Below are positions 18,310-26,081 of a DNA stretch of 61,966 bases, one piece after another (the first letter of the stretch is position 1; the number at the start of each line of letters is the position of its first letter). Origin of the DNA: Spirochaetaceae bacterium. Its GTDB lineage: Bacteria; Spirochaetota; Spirochaetia; Treponematales; Rectinemataceae. The notes beneath the pieces were generated by a model. The model was not told where the DNA came from, ran no database searches, and saw only the letters and a list, made by a program, of their open reading frames with translations. The stretch spans positions 1 through 61,966 of the forward strand of contig JAOABY010000007.1 of the NCBI GenBank assembly GCA_026418115.1, given 5' to 3'. Position numbers and translations under genes: made by a program.

Positions 18310-19926
18310 ATGAAAAGAATTGCAGGAATTGCTGCACTGCTGGTGCTGGCTGTATTACTGATGGCCTGTGATCTCATCGCACCCAAAGGCCAGCTCGTGC
18401 TGAACCTCAGTGATGCGATCAACAGAACCTTGCTGCCTGATATCAGCATGGAAGTCCATCACTACGAGATTTATGGGACAGGGCCTTCTGGCGCGCAGTT
18501 TGCGGTCACAGGGCAGCCTCAGCAGACCGTCACGGTGGAAGGACTTCGCACCGGGTTATGGCATGTTATGGTGGACGCCTACAATGCCAATAGTGAGAAG
18601 ATAGGTTCCACCAGCGGAGATGCCGAAGTGCTCCCCAACCAGATCGTCACCCTGTCAATGATTGTGGTTCCGCTGGAAGGCAATGGCAGACTGCGCTATA
18701 CGCTCACCTGGCCTTCGGATGCAGGTGTGGCACATCCCCAGGTTACCGGCACGTTGTTCATTCTGAATCAGGATCCCATAGAGGTGACGGTGCCGGTACA
18801 AGGCACTACAGCCGTGCTGGATCAGGAGCTTCCTGCTGGATATTCTGCGTTCTCTCTCACGCTGAAAGATGGTGACAAAACAGCCTGGACAGGCAATCCT
18901 GTGGCATGCAGGATTGTGGCAAACCAGACGACTTCGGGTCGTACCGACCTGCAAAGGAATGATCTGACGCTGTATGGTGATCTGGCCATCCAGATTGGCG
19001 CTGATCTGCAGAATCCGCTCCAGATGTCGCTCAGCGCTCCGAAGACAAGGATTACCACGCTGGAGACTCTTGTGATCACCGCGTCTCTTGCACAGGTGCC
19101 ATCTGCCTGGGCGTGGTATCTTGATGGAAGCCAGCTGCAGGACAGCGGATATACTGCGATGACGGTGGGGCCGAATCTTGCAGTGGGCAGACACCGTCTC
19201 ACACTGCTGGTCTTGAATGGGGTGGTGCTTAGTTCCGCTGATTTTGTGTTCGAGGTCGAGCCTGCGGGTGGCTTTGTGGAAGATTTCAACGATGGCCTGG
19301 CTCAGGGATGGAATCTCCATGGCAATTTTGCCGTCCAGAATGCGATGCTGTACAGCAATCCTGCCTATACCGATTCCTGGAAAGGCTGTGAGTATGGCCA
19401 GTCGCAGTTTGCCGGTGCTTTCGAGTATAAGGTTGAATACCATACATTGCCTGGATAAGCATACACCGGATATACCAAAAGCCTGTGGATCGGTGCTCCC
19501 TCGGTTTCCGCTACCGGCGTGCCATTGCAGCATGCGGTGTATTTCTGTGTTGCTGGCTATGCTGGCAATTATAGCTGGTGGGCTGGTGTGGGAGACCTGA
19601 ACGGAGACACATCCTGGACGGGATGGCAAAACTATTACTCTTACAGCGACACTGTCACACTGCATGTCAAAAGCAATGGTTCCGGGTATTTTGAGTGCTA
19701 CCTTGATGGGAATCTTGTGTATGGGCTGACTGATACCGCAGCCAGCCAGGGATATGTCGGGCTTCTCTTTTATGATGGATCCGGCTATTCCTCTACACAG
19801 TTTGCGTTTGATAATGCATCCCTGCTGCCGAGCGCAGCACCCTCAATGATGGGGCCGGATCTATTTGGCGCTTCCAGGCTGCGTCCCTGTAATACACTCA
19901 ATGGGTGTTCCATGTACAAGCAATAA
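18310..19926 (+). pseudogene. Lipoprotein gene interrupted by an in-frame TAA
   Basis: The frame starts at 18310 (GGGAGG upstream) with a lipoprotein signal (LLVLAVLLMAC, lipid Cys 20). Its first half resembles the N-terminal region of the preceding lipoprotein (GPSGAQF versus GPEGASF; EGLRTGLWHV versus DALRTGTWNI; LPNQ versus FPNQ). From about residue 325 a LamG/concanavalin-like domain begins (FVEDFNDGLAQGW). TAA at 19456-19458 stops it, yet the same frame continues for 155 codons to TAA at 19924 with plausible lectin-like sequence (SLWIGAPS, WWAGVGDLNGD, GYVGLLFYDGSGY). One T-to-A change in TAT would explain it. A truncated protein of 382 residues could still be made, and a sequencing error is possible. 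Confidence 0.8.
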
Positions 19927-19941
19927 TCAGGATTATACAGG

Positions 19942-19980
19942 AGCCCCGCATGTTGAAGAAGCCATGCAGCATGCGGGGCT
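19942..19980 (+). terminator. Hairpin after the lipoprotein pair
   Basis: Perfect 11-bp arms AGCCCCGCATG (19942-19952) and CATGCGGGGCT (19970-19980), loop of 17 nt, followed by TTGTATCC. The T-tract is short, so termination may be partial. It marks the end of the lipoprotein transcription unit. Confidence 0.65.
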
Positions 19981-20183
19981 TGTATCCTCCAGTTTCTGAT
20001 CGGTTGTAGTATCAGAACTTGACTGCATTTGTAAAAAATCCATTCTGTTCCCTTTTCTCGGCGTAATTGCTGGTATTCCATGTATTGATGGCGTATTCCT
20101 GACCTGCCTGTACCAGTTTACTGGCCCATGATCGCTTGTGTGCCCTCAATAAGCGATTGCGTCGCTTTTCGATAATTTTCTTC
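19981..20183 (+). other. Gene-free stretch with possible minus-strand gene remnant
   Basis: No supported gene. On the minus strand a 74-codon open frame (20236-20012) has no ribosome site. Its last part (ASKLVQAGQEYAINTW to FFTNAVKF) reads like the end of a secreted protein, but its first part is A/T-rich and overlaps the promoter described next. It may be a remnant. Confidence 0.35.
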
Positions 20184-20252
20184 TTGACATTGCCATCAGA
20201 TAGCAATATATCAGTTATATAAAGAAAATATATCACCGATATATCGTATCAA
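20184..20252 (+). promoter_or_regulatory. Promoter with phased 11-bp operator-like repeats upstream of the SLH/MBL gene
   Basis: TTGACA (20184-20189), a 17-nt spacer and TATATC (20207-20212) form a good promoter. TATCAGTTATA (20209-20219) and TATCACCGATA (20231-20241) lie exactly 22 bp apart, with weaker 11-mers in the same register at 20220 and 20242. They match the 11-mers in front of the GntR gene at 38603-38635. The first one overlaps the -10 box and the second lies just after the expected start site, as a repressor site would. Confidence 0.65.
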
Positions 20253-20340
20253 GCCCTCCGCTTCAAGTGCTGCTTCATGACATGAGGACTGAAATATGAG
20301 GCCTCACTATGAGGCTGAAATGGACATGAAGGAGGCTATC

Positions 20341-22443
20341 ATGTACAAAGGACGAATCAGTATCGCCATCCTGATTCTAGGAGCGCTGGCACTCGCGGGC
20401 AATGCATTTGCTGCGACAGCCTCTACCTCCTCAGACAAGGTGGTTACCCGGGCCGAATTCGTCGGAACGCTGGTGGATTACTTCGGCTGGCCACACCGGT
20501 CGGAGTTCAACGACGTCTGGAAAGCGCCGCCACTACCAATTGCTGATGTTACACCTGGCGCGCTATATGCACGACAGATCGAGACGGCAGTCGATTTTGG
20601 CATAGTGACGCTCGATTCTGCGAACTGCTTCAACCCTGAGAAACCTGTTTCGCGCCAGGAAGCAGCTGCCCTGCTGGCTGATCTGTTCATGCTTTCATTC
20701 GACGGAGATGGACTGTGGCCATTCATTGACCGTAATGAGATCGCACCAGCCAATTACAAAGCTGCCAGCGCACTCGTCGGTCTCGGATTCATGCAGGGCA
20801 GAAGTGCGTCGTTGTTCAAACCGAATGAACCGCTTACTGCTGATGAATTCCAGAGCATATTTCAGAGTATTACTTCTGCAGTAGTTGCCCCAGTGCAGGC
20901 AGTTCCCAACCCAAACAGTGTTGCACCGCGCCGCTATGTAAAGCTTTGGACGCCAACACCTGGCGCGACCATCTATTTTACTTCTGATGGATCAGAACCC
21001 AGCGAAAAGAGTCCCATCTACACTGTTGCGACCAACGGTCACGTGAATGAAATGCTTTCTGCCAAACAGCTGCCAGAACGGGATGTCGTCTACAAGGCAT
21101 TTGCAGCGAAACCAGGCATGAAGGCGAGTCCAGTACGAACCTTCACGTGGCATCTGTACCGACCAAAGACTCCAGAATTCGCTCATCGGCTTCTTATCGA
21201 AAAGTCGGCGACACGCCCTGCAGTCTACCAGATCTGGTGTGACGCCGAGTCTGTACGTGCGATGGCGTACTATATCGAAGGCCAGGAGCGTGGTCTTTGC
21301 TTTGATGCGCTTCAGACACCACCAGAGCAGGCAAATCTGAAGGAATATATCGAAAAGAACCTTGCAACCAAACCATTTTTCCTCGTCATAGGTCATGAAC
21401 ACGGCGACCATGATGCACAGGCTATGAATTTCCTGAATGCAGGGCTCGAGGTGTATGCCAACAGGCGTGGGTGGTCCACGTTGGCAACTGCAGGTGCTTT
21501 CCCCGCCGTAGTGGCAAAGCCTGAAGATCAAGCCAGGATCAAGGATGTTGATGAAGGCGAGGTATTCCATCTCGGAGGTTGCGATCTCTGGGTATATGCG
21601 CTGCCTGGACATGCGAATGGCAATGTCATCCTCCAGGACAAGGTCAATGGGCTGATTTTCAGTTCGGATATCTATGGCTGCACACGGGCAGGGTCGGCAG
21701 ATAACGTGAACGTAGCTGGTGTGAAAGTTGATCTGCTGCTTTCGCTGGCGCAGCAGGTACATGCTGCTTACTACACGAACAATGGCAAGGTCACATTGCT
21801 CTTTACTGGTCATGACGAAACTCCACTCAATGCCGAAACCCACCTCACACGATTTGAGCAGGCGCTACAGAAAGCCATCGATTATGGTGAGTCAGGCTGC
21901 TCGCCAACCCTCCGTGGCAAGAACGATGCTCCAGGTTCTCGCACCGTGATCATTGGGGACATGTGGAAAGACAACACTGAGTGGATTGCACTCAAGATTG
22001 GCGGTGTCATGGGCGACAACTACGAATATCTGAGTACCACTCCCATAAATTACAATGGCAACGGTTTCATGAAGTATGCCGTGCTCTCAAATATTGAGAT
22101 TCATGGTGGTGAGCTTGAAGGGGTTGAAGTGAAATGGGCAGCCCCTGGCAATCCATTCCAGTGGGCAGGGCAGTCATTGACGGTTGCCAATGCTCTGCAG
22201 GGAAAATTCAATCCATGGGTGTATGACTACACAATCAAGGTGCCGCGCGGAACTCAGACGATAACGGTAAAACCGGTTGCAATGTCGAACCGTATCACCT
22301 ATATGCTTTTCAACGGCATTATTGTCGAAAACCGTGCGTCGCTTACAGTCCCTGTAAAGAATGGAGGCTCCTTTACCATCAAGATTGTCGCACCCGACAC
22401 GCTCACCACTGCCACCTATACCTTTACCATGAAGGAATTCTGA
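20341..22443 (+). CDS. Secreted SLH-domain protein with metallo-beta-lactamase-fold hydrolase
   Basis: 700 residues from the ATG at 20341 (AAGGAGG 5 nt upstream). Domains in order: signal peptide (to about 24, AGNAFAA); two SLH-like repeats (about 30-180; VTRAEFVGTLVDYF, VSRQEAAALLADLF) for cell-surface attachment; a chitobiase C-terminal-like beta domain (about 200-250; TPGATIYFTSDGSEPS); a metallo-beta-lactamase core with H352-x-H354-x-D356-H357, then LPGHANGN and LLFTGHDE; and a C-terminal cadherin-like beta sandwich (from about 615). It is probably an exported hydrolase of an ester, lactone or similar bond. It leads a two-gene unit with the esterase that follows. Confidence 0.85.
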   Translation: MYKGRISIAILILGALALAGNAFAATASTSSDKVVTRAEFVGTLVDYFGWPHRSEFNDVWKAPPLPIADVTPGALYARQIETAVDFGIVTLDSANCFNPEKPVSRQEAAALLADLFMLSFDGDGLWPFIDRNEIAPANYKAASALVGLGFMQGRSASLFKPNEPLTADEFQSIFQSITSAVVAPVQAVPNPNSVAPRRYVKLWTPTPGATIYFTSDGSEPSEKSPIYTVATNGHVNEMLSAKQLPERDVVYKAFAAKPGMKASPVRTFTWHLYRPKTPEFAHRLLIEKSATRPAVYQIWCDAESVRAMAYYIEGQERGLCFDALQTPPEQANLKEYIEKNLATKPFFLVIGHEHGDHDAQAMNFLNAGLEVYANRRGWSTLATAGAFPAVVAKPEDQARIKDVDEGEVFHLGGCDLWVYALPGHANGNVILQDKVNGLIFSSDIYGCTRAGSADNVNVAGVKVDLLLSLAQQVHAAYYTNNGKVTLLFTGHDETPLNAETHLTRFEQALQKAIDYGESGCSPTLRGKNDAPGSRTVIIGDMWKDNTEWIALKIGGVMGDNYEYLSTTPINYNGNGFMKYAVLSNIEIHGGELEGVEVKWAAPGNPFQWAGQSLTVANALQGKFNPWVYDYTIKVPRGTQTITVKPVAMSNRITYMLFNGIIVENRASLTVPVKNGGSFTIKIVAPDTLTTATYTFTMKEF

Positions 22444-22450
22444 CGAAGTC

Positions 22451-22496
22451 GCGCGCACCGGATGCAACACCCGGACATTCGGTGCGCGCATATTTT
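22451..22496 (+). terminator. Strong hairpin between SLH/MBL and esterase genes
   Basis: Perfect 10-bp arms GCGCGCACCG (22451-22460) and CGGTGCGCGC (22480-22489) with a 19-nt loop, then ATATTTT. It is either a leaky terminator or an intercistronic stabiliser, since the esterase ribosome site (GAGGAGG) follows at once and no separate promoter is evident. Confidence 0.65.
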
Positions 22497-22508
22497 GAGG
22501 AGGTCCCT

Positions 22509-24317
22509 ATGCGTACTTACAAATCAGTATCGATATTTCTGGTGGCTTTGTCTGTTCTGCTGTTTCTTGTTGCAGCACCGGTGGCGTTCTCCAGCGACCT
22601 GTTCGTACCGCGTTCGCTGGACAATGCACCTCCACCCCCTTATGACTACTCAAGAGCGAACCATCTTCCCATGACAGGATATTTTGAAAGGTCCTTTGAT
22701 GTGCAGGGAGTGCGAAGGACAGCAAGGATCTATATAGCACCTGATGCCCCCATCCGAGCCTATTTTACTGTTATTGCTGTTCCCGACGGTGTTGATACCG
22801 ATGAATTCATCATGAAAAGCGGCTGGAAGGCGATCGCAGACCAGAATGACGAAGGGCTGTTCATACTGGAACCGGGACCCAATGGATGGCTTGCTCCGGA
22901 ACAAGAACAGCCCTATCTTCAGACAGCAATAGGATTCTATCGCAACAATGACTATTTCTCGATCTTTGGTGAACACTATCTGGCTGGATACGGAAAAGGT
23001 GGAAGCGCGCTGGAAATGTGGGCTGCCAGCAATCCTCTTCAGGTATGCAGTCAGGTCTATGTAGAGACATCGACACCGGATGTGGCCTTCTATGCTCAGT
23101 TCAGCCAGAAAAAATTTGATGGTCTTTCGTCAGGCTACAAGAAGATCGAAATACCCGAGCATCTGAAGATCTCCTACAATGAGGTGCCAGTCCCCACCTG
23201 GTACATCAATTCGAATCTCTCCTCTATCGCTACAGGTCTTGATTACTGGAAAGCTGCAAATGATTGCCAGAGTGATGCATTCTCAAGGCCCAACTATCTG
23301 CTGGGGAGCAAGGTATATCCTCAGTCAGCAAATTCGAACGCCTGGCAAACCGACTATGTCGGCTCAATCAGCAAGGTCGCTGTTCTTGAGCGAAATGCCA
23401 ATCCCTGGAACAAAGCTCTTACTGCCGCAATCTATGGATTCTTAACTGAATTCGTCCGCTACGATGTTACGAGTGCATACGGAAACCAGCTTGGGCTACG
23501 CGTACCCATGGGGCAGCGCTATACCATGATGGTCAACGGATTCATTCGCGAATATATGGTGTATGTGCCTGATTCTGCCCGCAAGCTCTGGCCTAATGGT
23601 GCTCCTGTTCTAATGGTATTTCCTGGTGACAGCCAGACGGATATCGTGTTCTGGCCTGCCACACAGTGGTGGAAAGTCGCTGACCGAGAAGGAGTGATTC
23701 TGGCGATAATCTGTGAGCAGTACAGCCGTAAATCAACAGTGGTGAGCCATAAGGACAACGAATACTTTGTTCCTCAGCTTCTGGATGAGTTGAAGCGATC
23801 CTACCACATCGATGAAACGCGGATCTATGCCACCGGCCAGTCAGCGGGCAGCGTTGCAGCACAAGGTTTTGGCATGACCAACCCAGATTATTTTGCTGCC
23901 ATCGCGTCAACTTCGGGAGTTGCCAGCTTCAATGCAGATGATTGGCAGAGACTTCTGAAGGCTGCAAGAGGGAAGCCCATGCCTACTTATGCCATCATCG
24001 GCGAAGGCGACATCGAAGCGATGACCGGCACGCCATGGGATTCTACCTACAATCAACTGGACCAGTGGCTGGAGTACTACGCGAAGGCAAATGGCATTGC
24101 CTCATTAGGTGATCCTTCACTTGCACGACAGCAAGGCAGATTCATCAGTGCTGAATGGAGGAATACACAAGGCTTCCCTATGGTCAAATGGACAATGACG
24201 CTGTACCGAGCGCACAATTGCATCCCTGCGGAGATGCCGATGCTCTGGGACTTCCTCAAGCATTGGTCGCTGAAAGATGGCGTTCGTTATTATGACGGAA
24301 TTCCGCTGAAGCAGTGA
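22509..24317 (+). CDS. Secreted PHB-depolymerase/feruloyl-esterase-like alpha/beta hydrolase
   Basis: 602 residues from the ATG at 22509 (GAGGAGG upstream). The signal peptide is followed by a 300-residue N-terminal region with no recognised domain, then from about 335 an alpha/beta-hydrolase with the nucleophile elbow G-Q-S-A-G (Ser 445), the loop VLMVFPGD that usually makes the oxyanion hole, and a late His in LYRAHNCIPAEMP. This resembles LpqC/PHB depolymerase and feruloyl esterases. It likely cleaves esters outside the cytoplasm. It shares the operator-bearing promoter of the upstream gene if the hairpin is read through. Confidence 0.82.
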   Translation: MRTYKSVSIFLVALSVLLFLVAAPVAFSSDLFVPRSLDNAPPPPYDYSRANHLPMTGYFERSFDVQGVRRTARIYIAPDAPIRAYFTVIAVPDGVDTDEFIMKSGWKAIADQNDEGLFILEPGPNGWLAPEQEQPYLQTAIGFYRNNDYFSIFGEHYLAGYGKGGSALEMWAASNPLQVCSQVYVETSTPDVAFYAQFSQKKFDGLSSGYKKIEIPEHLKISYNEVPVPTWYINSNLSSIATGLDYWKAANDCQSDAFSRPNYLLGSKVYPQSANSNAWQTDYVGSISKVAVLERNANPWNKALTAAIYGFLTEFVRYDVTSAYGNQLGLRVPMGQRYTMMVNGFIREYMVYVPDSARKLWPNGAPVLMVFPGDSQTDIVFWPATQWWKVADREGVILAIICEQYSRKSTVVSHKDNEYFVPQLLDELKRSYHIDETRIYATGQSAGSVAAQGFGMTNPDYFAAIASTSGVASFNADDWQRLLKAARGKPMPTYAIIGEGDIEAMTGTPWDSTYNQLDQWLEYYAKANGIASLGDPSLARQQGRFISAEWRNTQGFPMVKWTMTLYRAHNCIPAEMPMLWDFLKHWSLKDGVRYYDGIPLKQ

Positions 24318-24336
24318 GGCTTCGGGCGACCCTTCA

Positions 24337-24370
24337 GCCCTGAAACGGCAATTTACAGCCCTTTCAGGGC
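24337..24370. terminator. Bidirectional hairpin between convergent genes
   Basis: GCCCTGAAA (24337-24345) pairs with TTTCAGGGC (24362-24370) over 9 bp with a 16-nt loop. It lies between the esterase gene (+) and the end of the 16-gene operon (-), and overlaps the last codons of the minus-strand gene. Confidence 0.55.
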
Positions 24371-25117
24371 GGCAAGGAACCGTGACTCCGTGCGAGAGGG
24401 GAGCGCCAGGGAGCCTGTGTAGGAGCACTGCACCTGGAGCGCTTTCAGGAAAGTCCGATAGTCAAAGCCGTCCTCCACTGTTGGCGGCAGCGGCACTCTT
24501 CGAGTACGGGGGTGCTCAAGGTGTACATGGCGCAGCAGCGCTGCGTATGGCACAAGTTCTTCCATGTTCAGCGCTGTCTGCGCAACATAGGCTGACGACA
24601 GCAGCATGGCCAGATTCTGCTGGCCAACCGAGGCGATAATTTCTGCTACCTCTGCCGGCGTTGTCAGGAAATTGGTCACCCGTGGGCTTGCAGGCTCAAT
24701 GCAGACCCTCATGCCAAATCTCGAAGCCACATCGCACAGCATGAACAGAAACTGGCTGAAGTGCTCCTTCTGAACTGAAGTATCTCCTTCTACCGGAAGC
24801 ATACGCGAGGGCCCATCCGCCCAGGCAATCATGGTACAACCGAATGTCGCCGCTCTCTCCAGTGCCTGCTTGAGATATTCGGTCCACGAAAAGATATTGA
24901 ATCCCCGTTCAGTAACCTGTACCTCTTTGGGAAGAGGAGCCTCGAAAATCCTGCAGGAGAAAGCATGGTCACGTATCAGCTCACGAAACCGCTCGAGTGC
25001 TGCTGGATCACACTGCATGATTGTGGCGATTTCCGGCTCGATATCATCGAAGCCCCATTCTCTGGCGTGCGCAATGCTCTCAACTGAAGTAGTGCGCAGA
25101 ATCAAGCGGCTGCCCAT
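24353..25117 (-). CDS. TIM-barrel sugar isomerase/epimerase-like protein with lost metal ligands
   Basis: 254 residues from the ATG at 25117 (AAGGAG 6 nt upstream). It belongs to the AP-endonuclease-2/xylose isomerase-like fold and is a clear paralogue of the protein at 28368-29174. Of the four metal ligands seen in that paralogue (E140, D173, H198, E239), this one keeps E141 and H199 but has S174 and L239 at the other two. It is therefore unlikely to be a normal metal-dependent isomerase; a structural or ligand-sensing role is possible. It is the last gene of the 16-gene operon, next to the altered AroQ. Confidence 0.82.
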   Translation of the reverse strand: MGSRLILRTTSVESIAHAREWGFDDIEPEIATIMQCDPAALERFRELIRDHAFSCRIFEAPLPKEVQVTERGFNIFSWTEYLKQALERAATFGCTMIAWADGPSRMLPVEGDTSVQKEHFSQFLFMLCDVASRFGMRVCIEPASPRVTNFLTTPAEVAEIIASVGQQNLAMLLSSAYVAQTALNMEELVPYAALLRHVHLEHPRTRRVPLPPTVEDGFDYRTFLKALQVQCSYTGSLALPSRTESRFLAALKGL

Positions 25118-25127
25118 CCTGCACTCC

Positions 25128-25565
25128 TTATCTGCCCACCAGGTATACCAGGGCTTCGAGAGCAAGCACATAGCTGTTAGCTCCAAAGCCTGCAATGGTC
25201 CCGACACAGACATCAGCGATGACTGAGGTATGCCTGAATTCCTCTCTGGCATGCACGTTCGAAATGAAGACCTCTACACAGGGAACCAGCATCGTGCCTA
25301 TGGCACTTCTGAGCGAGTAGCTGTAGTGGGCAAGTGCGCCTGCATTGAGGATGACCCCCGCATAGTTGCCCGGGACCTGCTGCATGCGGTCGATGATGTC
25401 GCCTTCGGAATTGTACTGCTCGCAGTCTACTGCAACCCCAAGTTCCTCTGCTTTGCTGCGAAGACGTGAATGGATTTCTTCCAGTGTGCTTTCCTTGTAT
25501 ATCGATACTTTCCTCGTACCGAGAAGATTGAGGTTGGGTCCTGAAATGACCAGAAACCTGTTCAT
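25128..25565 (-). CDS. Type II 3-dehydroquinate dehydratase-like protein lacking the catalytic His
   Basis: 145 residues from the ATG at 25565 (AGGAGG upstream). It has the AroQ fold blocks GPNLNLLGTR, Y23, NAGALAHYS and AREEFRHTSV, with R18 and Y23 of the active-site lid in place. The family's EVHISN motif reads EVFISN, so Phe 100 replaces the histidine that acts as general acid in studied enzymes. The IYG after the lid Tyr is IYK. It lies 20 nt downstream of a second AroQ paralogue that is intact. Dehydratase activity is doubtful; subunit mixing with its paralogue or another substrate is possible. Confidence 0.85.
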   Translation of the reverse strand: MNRFLVISGPNLNLLGTRKVSIYKESTLEEIHSRLRSKAEELGVAVDCEQYNSEGDIIDRMQQVPGNYAGVILNAGALAHYSYSLRSAIGTMLVPCVEVFISNVHAREEFRHTSVIADVCVGTIAGFGANSYVLALEALVYLVGR

Positions 25566-25585
25566 GGCTGCCTCCTCTGTACTCC

Positions 25586-26041
25586 TCATTCCAGTTCCTG
25601 CGACTCAAGGATGCCGATGAGCGCGCGAAGTCCCAGGATATAGCTGTATGATCCAAAGCCGCAGATCTGCCCCCTGCACACTGGTGCGATGACAGATACA
25701 TGTCTGAATGGCTCACGCTTGAAAATGTTCGAGATATGTACTTCTACGGTGGGAAGCTTGACCGCTGCTATGGCATCTCTGAGCGCGATGGAGTAATGGG
25801 TAAAGGCTCCTGCATTGATGACAATGCCATCGATGCTTCCCAGGCAACTGTGGATATGATCGATCAGGACACCTTCCAGGTTCGACTGGAAAAACCCTAC
25901 ACCTACTTCGAGCCGGACGGCTTCCTCTTCGATTTCGTGATTGATCTGATCGAGCGTTTTCCCACCGTAGATGCCGATTTCGCGCTTGCCCAGCATATTG
26001 AGATTGGGGCCGTGCATGACGGCGATTCTGTACCGTTCCAT
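25586..26041 (-). CDS. aroQ: Type II 3-dehydroquinate dehydratase
   Basis: 151 residues with all expected blocks: [10 protein letters not shown] with R20, lid Tyr 25, [20 protein letters not shown] with H82, and EVHISN with catalytic His 102, then FRHVSVIAP. The enzyme removes water from 3-dehydroquinate to give 3-dehydroshikimate. Its position in an uptake and catabolic operon with TRAP transport, rather than with other aro genes, suggests catabolic use (quinate-type substrates) instead of aromatic amino acid synthesis. That is inference. The start has a weak AAAGG site. Confidence 0.9.
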   Translation of the reverse strand: MERYRIAVMHGPNLNMLGKREIGIYGGKTLDQINHEIEEEAVRLEVGVGFFQSNLEGVLIDHIHSCLGSIDGIVINAGAFTHYSIALRDAIAAVKLPTVEVHISNIFKREPFRHVSVIAPVCRGQICGFGSYSYILGLRALIGILESQELE

Positions 26042-26081
26042 AGAAACCTTTGCAAGAGCATATATGCATTTACAGCAGGTA

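Noticed and set aside
19456-19458. TAA as a recoded sense codon
   Set aside because: TAA is used as an ordinary stop in several intact genes of the window (for example 7583-7585, 19924-19926), so a mutation or sequencing error is more likely.
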